Assembly (NCBI GenBank): GCA_026693085.1
Contig: JAPLNB010000370.1
Coordinates: 1 to 35,764 of the forward strand
Direction: 5' to 3'
Source: Planctomycetota bacterium
GTDB lineage: Bacteria; Planctomycetota; Phycisphaerae; Tepidisphaerales; Tepidisphaeraceae
Length of the DNA: 35,764 bases
The notes under the pieces are model-generated. The model saw only the letters and a list, made by a program, of their open reading frames with translations. It was not told where the DNA came from and searched no databases. The position numbers were made by a program, and so were the translations under genes. Below are positions 32,663-35,764 of this stretch, piece after piece. Numbering within the stretch: the stretch's first letter is position 1; every line of letters starts with the position of its first letter.

Positions 32663-34348
32663 ATGTCCAGGAAGACCTGCTGGGCGGTGGGCGCGGTGTT
32701 GGTGTTGGGTGCAGTGGCGTTGGGACAGCAAAGCGCGGGGGTCGCGGAAGGGACAAGAGGCGTCTACGCGGTATTGACGGCGGAGTGGGATGTGCCGCCG
32801 CCCGTTCATGAAGTGATCGTGACCTATGGGCCGAGGGAGCGGGATCGCGTGTGGTGGCAGTTGGAGGTGAAGAAGGAGAAGGGCGCCTCGCCGCTGATGG
32901 TGCTGCGGGGGCTGACGGATCAGGACCCGATGGCCGAAGCCGGCGAGGCGGGGTTTGAGCGGTATGTGCTGAAGATCCCGGAAACCGGCCAGGTGCTGGA
33001 GTATCGCGATGTGCACACGGGCAGGGCGCTGCTGCCGGGCTGGAAGGATTTTGGGAAGTGGTTCGTGCCGCGGGTCGGAGAAGGGAGCCTGAGGGAAGCG
33101 GGGATGCCGCAGACGCTGGCGTATCTGGGGCACACGTTGACGCTGCTCCGGGTGGAGAAAGGCCGAGCGTGGGAGAAGTGGGAGGGCGTAAAGCAGTTGG
33201 ATCTGGATCGGGAGCTCCTGGTGGGAACCGGGCGGAATTTCCGGGATGTCGAGGGAAGGCGACTGCCGCAGACGCCGAATCGGCAGAACTACACCTATGT
33301 GCCGTTTGTGAAGGAAGAGTACCCGGTGATGATGAAGGCGGGGATCAACCTGTTCCTGGTGTCGCCGGAGCAGGAGGCGTGGGTGAGGGATGAGCCGGTG
33401 TTCTATCTGCGCGGGGCGGGCGGGAAGACGCCGCTGAAGTATCCGGTCGATCTGTATCGGAGCAACTACATCGGGTCGGTGATGTTCATGGACGAGCCGG
33501 CCATCCTGCTGGTGGGTGATAAGAACGTACACACGACACTGCGGTATTTCAGCGACGCGACCAACCTGCTGGAGCAGCGGGTGCGCGGGCGGTATCGGAA
33601 CACGGGGAGCTACGGGGCGTTTGAGCTGGAGAATGCGCTGAAGAAGATGGGGGTGCATTTCGGGGAGATGCGGCTGGAGCAGTGGGATTACCCGGCGTGG
33701 GAGACGATGTACGAGACGGCGTACTACCAGTTGGCGGCGGGTGTGGCGGGGATCGTGCACGAGGGCCGGTATCGGCTGGAGGACTTCGACAAGGTGGTGG
33801 CGAAGTGGACGGATAAGCCTCGGAAGCATACGCCGGAGGAGATGCTGCGGTACCACTACGCGTTCCTTCGAGGGGCGGCGGGGCAGACCGGAGGGCATTG
33901 GGGGACGAGCCTCTACGGGCAGGCGGAGGAGAGGTATTCGCCGCTGGCGGTGACGATGGCGTATGACATGGGGGCGAGGTACGTGTGGTTCTGGACGTCG
34001 GACCATGACCACCATATGCCGTGGGTGGAACAGTTGGAGCTGGCGAGGGTGCTCAAGGAGCATGGGGGGAAGAAGCCGAGGGGGTCGATCTATGGGAAGC
34101 GGCCGGTGGTGGATGTGGGGATTGTGATGCCGTATGGGTGGCTGGTGGAGCTTGGGGATCTGTGGTGGGTGAGGGCGATCGATAAGGAGGGCAAGAGCGA
34201 GTATGCGCAGCGGTATGGGAGGCTGATGCGGCGGGTGCATGAGGAGATCCAGAGGGCGATGGATGGGAGGGAGAGCTTTGACATCGTGGTGGACGATGGG
34301 CGGCCAGTGAATGGATACAAGAGGATGCTGAGGGTGTCGGAGCAGTGA
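32663..34348 (+). CDS. Large secreted protein of unknown function
   Basis: 561 residues. ATG 32663 has an AGGAGAG site and starts a signal peptide (TCWAVGAVLVLGAVALGQQS). The mature protein is rich in Trp and Tyr and starts with a beta domain (EVIVTYGPRERDRVWWQLEV). The later part alternates helices and strands in a way that suggests a TIM barrel: VMMKAGINLFLVSPEQEAWV, YIGSVMFMDEPAILLVGDKN, YETAYYQLAAGVAGIVHEG, MAYDMGARYVWFWTSDHDHH, PVVDVGIVMPYGW. A glycoside-hydrolase-like fold is possible, with Glu and Asp candidates in MDEP and SDHDHH, but I do not recognise a family. Codon use is strongly biased to G at third positions. It converges with the dodecin gene 13 bp beyond its stop. Transcription probably continues from the beta-CASP gene. 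Confidence 0.75.
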   Translation: MSRKTCWAVGAVLVLGAVALGQQSAGVAEGTRGVYAVLTAEWDVPPPVHEVIVTYGPRERDRVWWQLEVKKEKGASPLMVLRGLTDQDPMAEAGEAGFERYVLKIPETGQVLEYRDVHTGRALLPGWKDFGKWFVPRVGEGSLREAGMPQTLAYLGHTLTLLRVEKGRAWEKWEGVKQLDLDRELLVGTGRNFRDVEGRRLPQTPNRQNYTYVPFVKEEYPVMMKAGINLFLVSPEQEAWVRDEPVFYLRGAGGKTPLKYPVDLYRSNYIGSVMFMDEPAILLVGDKNVHTTLRYFSDATNLLEQRVRGRYRNTGSYGAFELENALKKMGVHFGEMRLEQWDYPAWETMYETAYYQLAAGVAGIVHEGRYRLEDFDKVVAKWTDKPRKHTPEEMLRYHYAFLRGAAGQTGGHWGTSLYGQAEERYSPLAVTMAYDMGARYVWFWTSDHDHHMPWVEQLELARVLKEHGGKKPRGSIYGKRPVVDVGIVMPYGWLVELGDLWWVRAIDKEGKSEYAQRYGRLMRRVHEEIQRAMDGRESFDIVVDDGRPVNGYKRMLRVSEQ

Positions 34349-34361
34349 AGGGCAGAAGGCT

Positions 34362-34568
34362 CTACTCCATTCGGGAGCCGATCTTGACGGTGACTTGCCA
34401 CTGGGAGGCTTTGCCTTCATGGATGGCGCCGCGGATTTCGGTGACTTGGAACCATCGCATTTCACGATTGGTTTTTCCGACGCGGGAGACGGCGGATTGA
34501 ATGGCGTCCTCGATGGAGGAGGAGGATGTTCCGGTGACTTCGGTCAGTTCAAAGGTGTGTTCGTTCAT
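34362..34568 (-). CDS. Dodecin family flavin-binding protein
   Basis: 68 residues, the usual length. Dodecins form 12-subunit cytosolic spheres that bind and buffer flavins. The sequence fits the family throughout: a first strand HTFELTEVTGTSSSSIEDAI, helix IQSAVSRVGKTNREMRWF, the conserved WFQVTEIRGAI strand with Trp39 in the flavin-stacking position, and the last strand QWQVTVKIGSRME. ATG 34568 has CAAGGA upstream. It lies 69 bp downstream of the SlyD-like gene on the same strand and converges with the large secreted-protein gene. Nothing is unusual about it. Confidence 0.92.
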   Translation of the reverse strand: MNEHTFELTEVTGTSSSSIEDAIQSAVSRVGKTNREMRWFQVTEIRGAIHEGKASQWQVTVKIGSRME

Positions 34569-34637
34569 GAGAATTCCTTGTTGGAAGCATAGGCGAGCGA
34601 CTGCGGCTGAGGCAAGTGGGGACTATGGGTTTCCGGA

Positions 34638-35129
34638 TTATTGGCAGTTGGGGTTTCCGCATTGGCCGAGGCAGGCGTGTCCATGGGCGAGTTCATCTTC
34701 TGAGGCGGCTCGGACCTCGACGACGGTGGCTTCGACGGCGAGGGTCATGCCAGCGAGGGGGTGGTTGGCGTCGACGGTGACGTTCTGGTCATCGACGTCG
34801 ACGACGGTGACGACGCGGGCGCCATTTGGGGTCTGTGCGTGGAACTGCATGCCGACCTTGATTTCGTCGATGCCCTGGAAGTTTTCTCGGGGGACGGGTT
34901 GGACCATATTGGGGTTTTTGTCGCCGTAGCCGTCTTCGGGTGGCAGGACGATCTTGATGGTTTCGCCGGCGGATTTGCCTTCGAGGGCGCGTTCGATGCC
35001 GGGGACGATGCTGCCGATGCCGTGGAGGTAGGCCATTGGGGCGCGGCCTTTGGAGGAGTCAAGCACTTTGCCTTGGGTGTCGCTGATGGTGTAGTCGATG
35101 GCGGCTACGGTGTTTTTAGTGATCTGCAT
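34638..35129 (-). CDS. FKBP-type peptidyl-prolyl cis-trans isomerase, SlyD-like
   Basis: 163 residues. This folding helper catalyses cis-trans change at Xaa-Pro bonds. The FKBP half is split by an insert-in-flap chaperone domain, as in SlyD: AIDYTISDTQGKVLDSS, YLHGIGSIVPGIERALEGKS, then PPEDGYGDKNPNMVQPVPRE and the insert to about 125, and back to DANHPLAGMTLAVEATVVEV. The C-terminus HGHACLGQCGNPNC is a short Cys/His metal-binding tail, as in nickel-handling SlyD proteins. ATG 35129 has GAAGGATC upstream. It probably shares a transcript with dodecin (69 bp downstream). It is cytosolic. Whether it serves a nickel enzyme here is unknown. Confidence 0.92.
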   Translation of the reverse strand: MQITKNTVAAIDYTISDTQGKVLDSSKGRAPMAYLHGIGSIVPGIERALEGKSAGETIKIVLPPEDGYGDKNPNMVQPVPRENFQGIDEIKVGMQFHAQTPNGARVVTVVDVDDQNVTVDANHPLAGMTLAVEATVVEVRAASEDELAHGHACLGQCGNPNCQ

Positions 35130-35251
35130 GAAGATCCTTCATCAAAATTGTGAAAGGGCGGAAGATACAATGGCCTGGTGCCACGGGCAAGGGTGGCCGT
35201 GTAGAATGTCCCGCGGGGCGTGGAAATATGCTGAGGTTTGAAGGAAACATT

Positions 35252-35620
35252 ATGGAACTCCAGCTTGATCAGGAAGCGGTGTTGCAGGGGGCGGTGGGGA
35301 GGCTGTTGGTGCCGAATGATGAGGCGGGGGCGGGGGATTGGAAGGCGGCGATAGCGAAGGGTGTTGTGAAGCAGTTGGAGGGTGAAGGGGGGAAGGCGGA
35401 GCGGTTTGTGGCGGGGCTGGACTCGCTGGCGGCGGAGTCGTGGGCGGTGTTTGGGTCTGCATTCTTGAATCTGCCGGGTGGGCAGCAGGATGAATTGCTG
35501 TCGCGGGTGGAGAATGAGAATGTGAGGACGCAGTGGGGGGGATGTGGTCCTGGGGAGTTTGTGAAGATGCTGGTGGAATTGACGGATGGGGCGGTGGGGG
35601 AAACGATGAACGATGAATGA
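35252..35620 (+). CDS. Gluconate 2-dehydrogenase subunit 3-like protein
   Basis: 122 residues from ATG 35252, with GAAGGA seven bases upstream; ATG 35228 is an alternative. The pattern fits the small (third) subunit family of gluconate 2-dehydrogenase-type GMC oxidoreductases: LQGAVGRLLVPNDEAGAGD, RFVAGLDSLAAESWAVFG, FLNLPGGQQDELLSRVENEN and PGEFVKMLVELTDG. This subunit normally helps export or assemble a flavoprotein partner, whose gene often follows; here the window ends first. No Tat signal is visible. The last four residues (MNDE) are encoded by the heptamer repeat at 35604-35631, so the natural end may have been replaced. Family assignment is moderate. Confidence 0.65.
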   Translation: MELQLDQEAVLQGAVGRLLVPNDEAGAGDWKAAIAKGVVKQLEGEGGKAERFVAGLDSLAAESWAVFGSAFLNLPGGQQDELLSRVENENVRTQWGGCGPGEFVKMLVELTDGAVGETMNDE

Positions 35621-35631
35621 TGAATGATGAA
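35604..35631. repeat. Four tandem heptamers, (C/T)GATGAA
   Basis: CGATGAA twice and then TGATGAA twice, without gaps. The array supplies the last codons and stop of the gene at 35252-35620. Confidence 0.85.
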
Positions 35632-35648
35632 TCGGAGAGCACGATGGG

Positions 35649-35676
35649 ATTTTCGATTTTCGATTCTTGTTTTTCG
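35649..35676. repeat. Four imperfect tandem heptamers, ATTTTCG type
   Basis: ATTTTCG, ATTTTCG, ATTCTTG, TTTTTCG in a row, 17 bases after the first heptamer array. The rest of the window (35677-35764) is G-rich and holds no recognisable gene. Confidence 0.8.
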
Positions 35677-35764
35677 AATGAGGGAGGGCGAGCCGGAGAG
35701 GACACAGAGGATGCGGGGGGTACAGAGGTTACGGGGGAAATGGGTTCGTTTTGTCGGGGGGCGT

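Noticed and set aside
32642..34465. 607-codon open frame on the minus strand opposite the large secreted-protein gene
   Set aside because: It is Pro/His/Arg/Leu-rich shadow text produced by strong third-position G bias on the plus strand; it has no motifs or ribosome site.

Overview
The window looks like a high-GC chromosome segment from a planctomycete, probably of the Phycisphaerae or a nearby lineage. This is inferred from content: six secreted proteins with C-terminal PEP-CTERM anchors, a pseudopilin with the planctomycetal H-X9-D tail, carboxypeptidase-regulatory-like (CRL) Ig-type domains, NxxGxxAF and HAF repeat proteins, and an ECF sigma factor with a very long C-terminal extension. 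No rRNA, tRNA or CRISPR array was seen.

Layout. (1) 167-7896, minus strand: a probable five-gene operon. It starts with a membrane-tethered ECF sigma factor whose outer part carries CRL, redoxin-like and discoidin-like domains, followed by a pseudopilin, a two-helix membrane protein, a PA14 protein, and a paralogue of the sigma factor's outer part that lacks the sigma domains. (2) 8147-12824, minus strand: a methyltransferase, a secreted protein of unknown function, a frameshifted CRL gene and a secreted coiled-coil protein. (3) 13208-17019, plus strand: a YWTD-repeat PEP-CTERM protein, then a trypsin-PDZ-LolA-like reading frame broken by two in-frame stop codons. (4) 17.2-18.55 kb: gene fragments facing each other across rearrangement breakpoints. 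(5) 18635-25680, minus strand: a tight run of five PEP-CTERM genes (HAF, YWTD, DUF7901-like, NxxGxxAF, pentapeptide). (6) 26155-27751, plus strand: a shortened, inverted, mosaic copy of parts of regions 1 and 2. (7) 28263-32652, plus strand: an orphan cytochrome oxidase subunit III with a cytochrome c domain inserted, moeA, a broken mobA and a beta-CASP ribonuclease-like protein. (8) 32663 to the end: a secreted protein of unknown function, dodecin, a SlyD-like isomerase, a gluconate-dehydrogenase-subunit-3-like protein and heptamer repeats.

The most interesting signal is a shared promoter-like element, TGTCAC-N16-GTGTWA. It lies upstream of the YWTD gene, the five-gene PEP-CTERM run and the start of the relic locus. 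Looser versions lie upstream of the coiled-coil gene and of the tethered sigma factor itself. The relic locus begins with what looks like the N-terminus of a lost sigma-factor paralogue. Together this suggests an autoregulated, membrane-tethered sigma factor controlling surface (PEP-CTERM) proteins, with repeated duplication and decay of the module. The regulatory link is inference.
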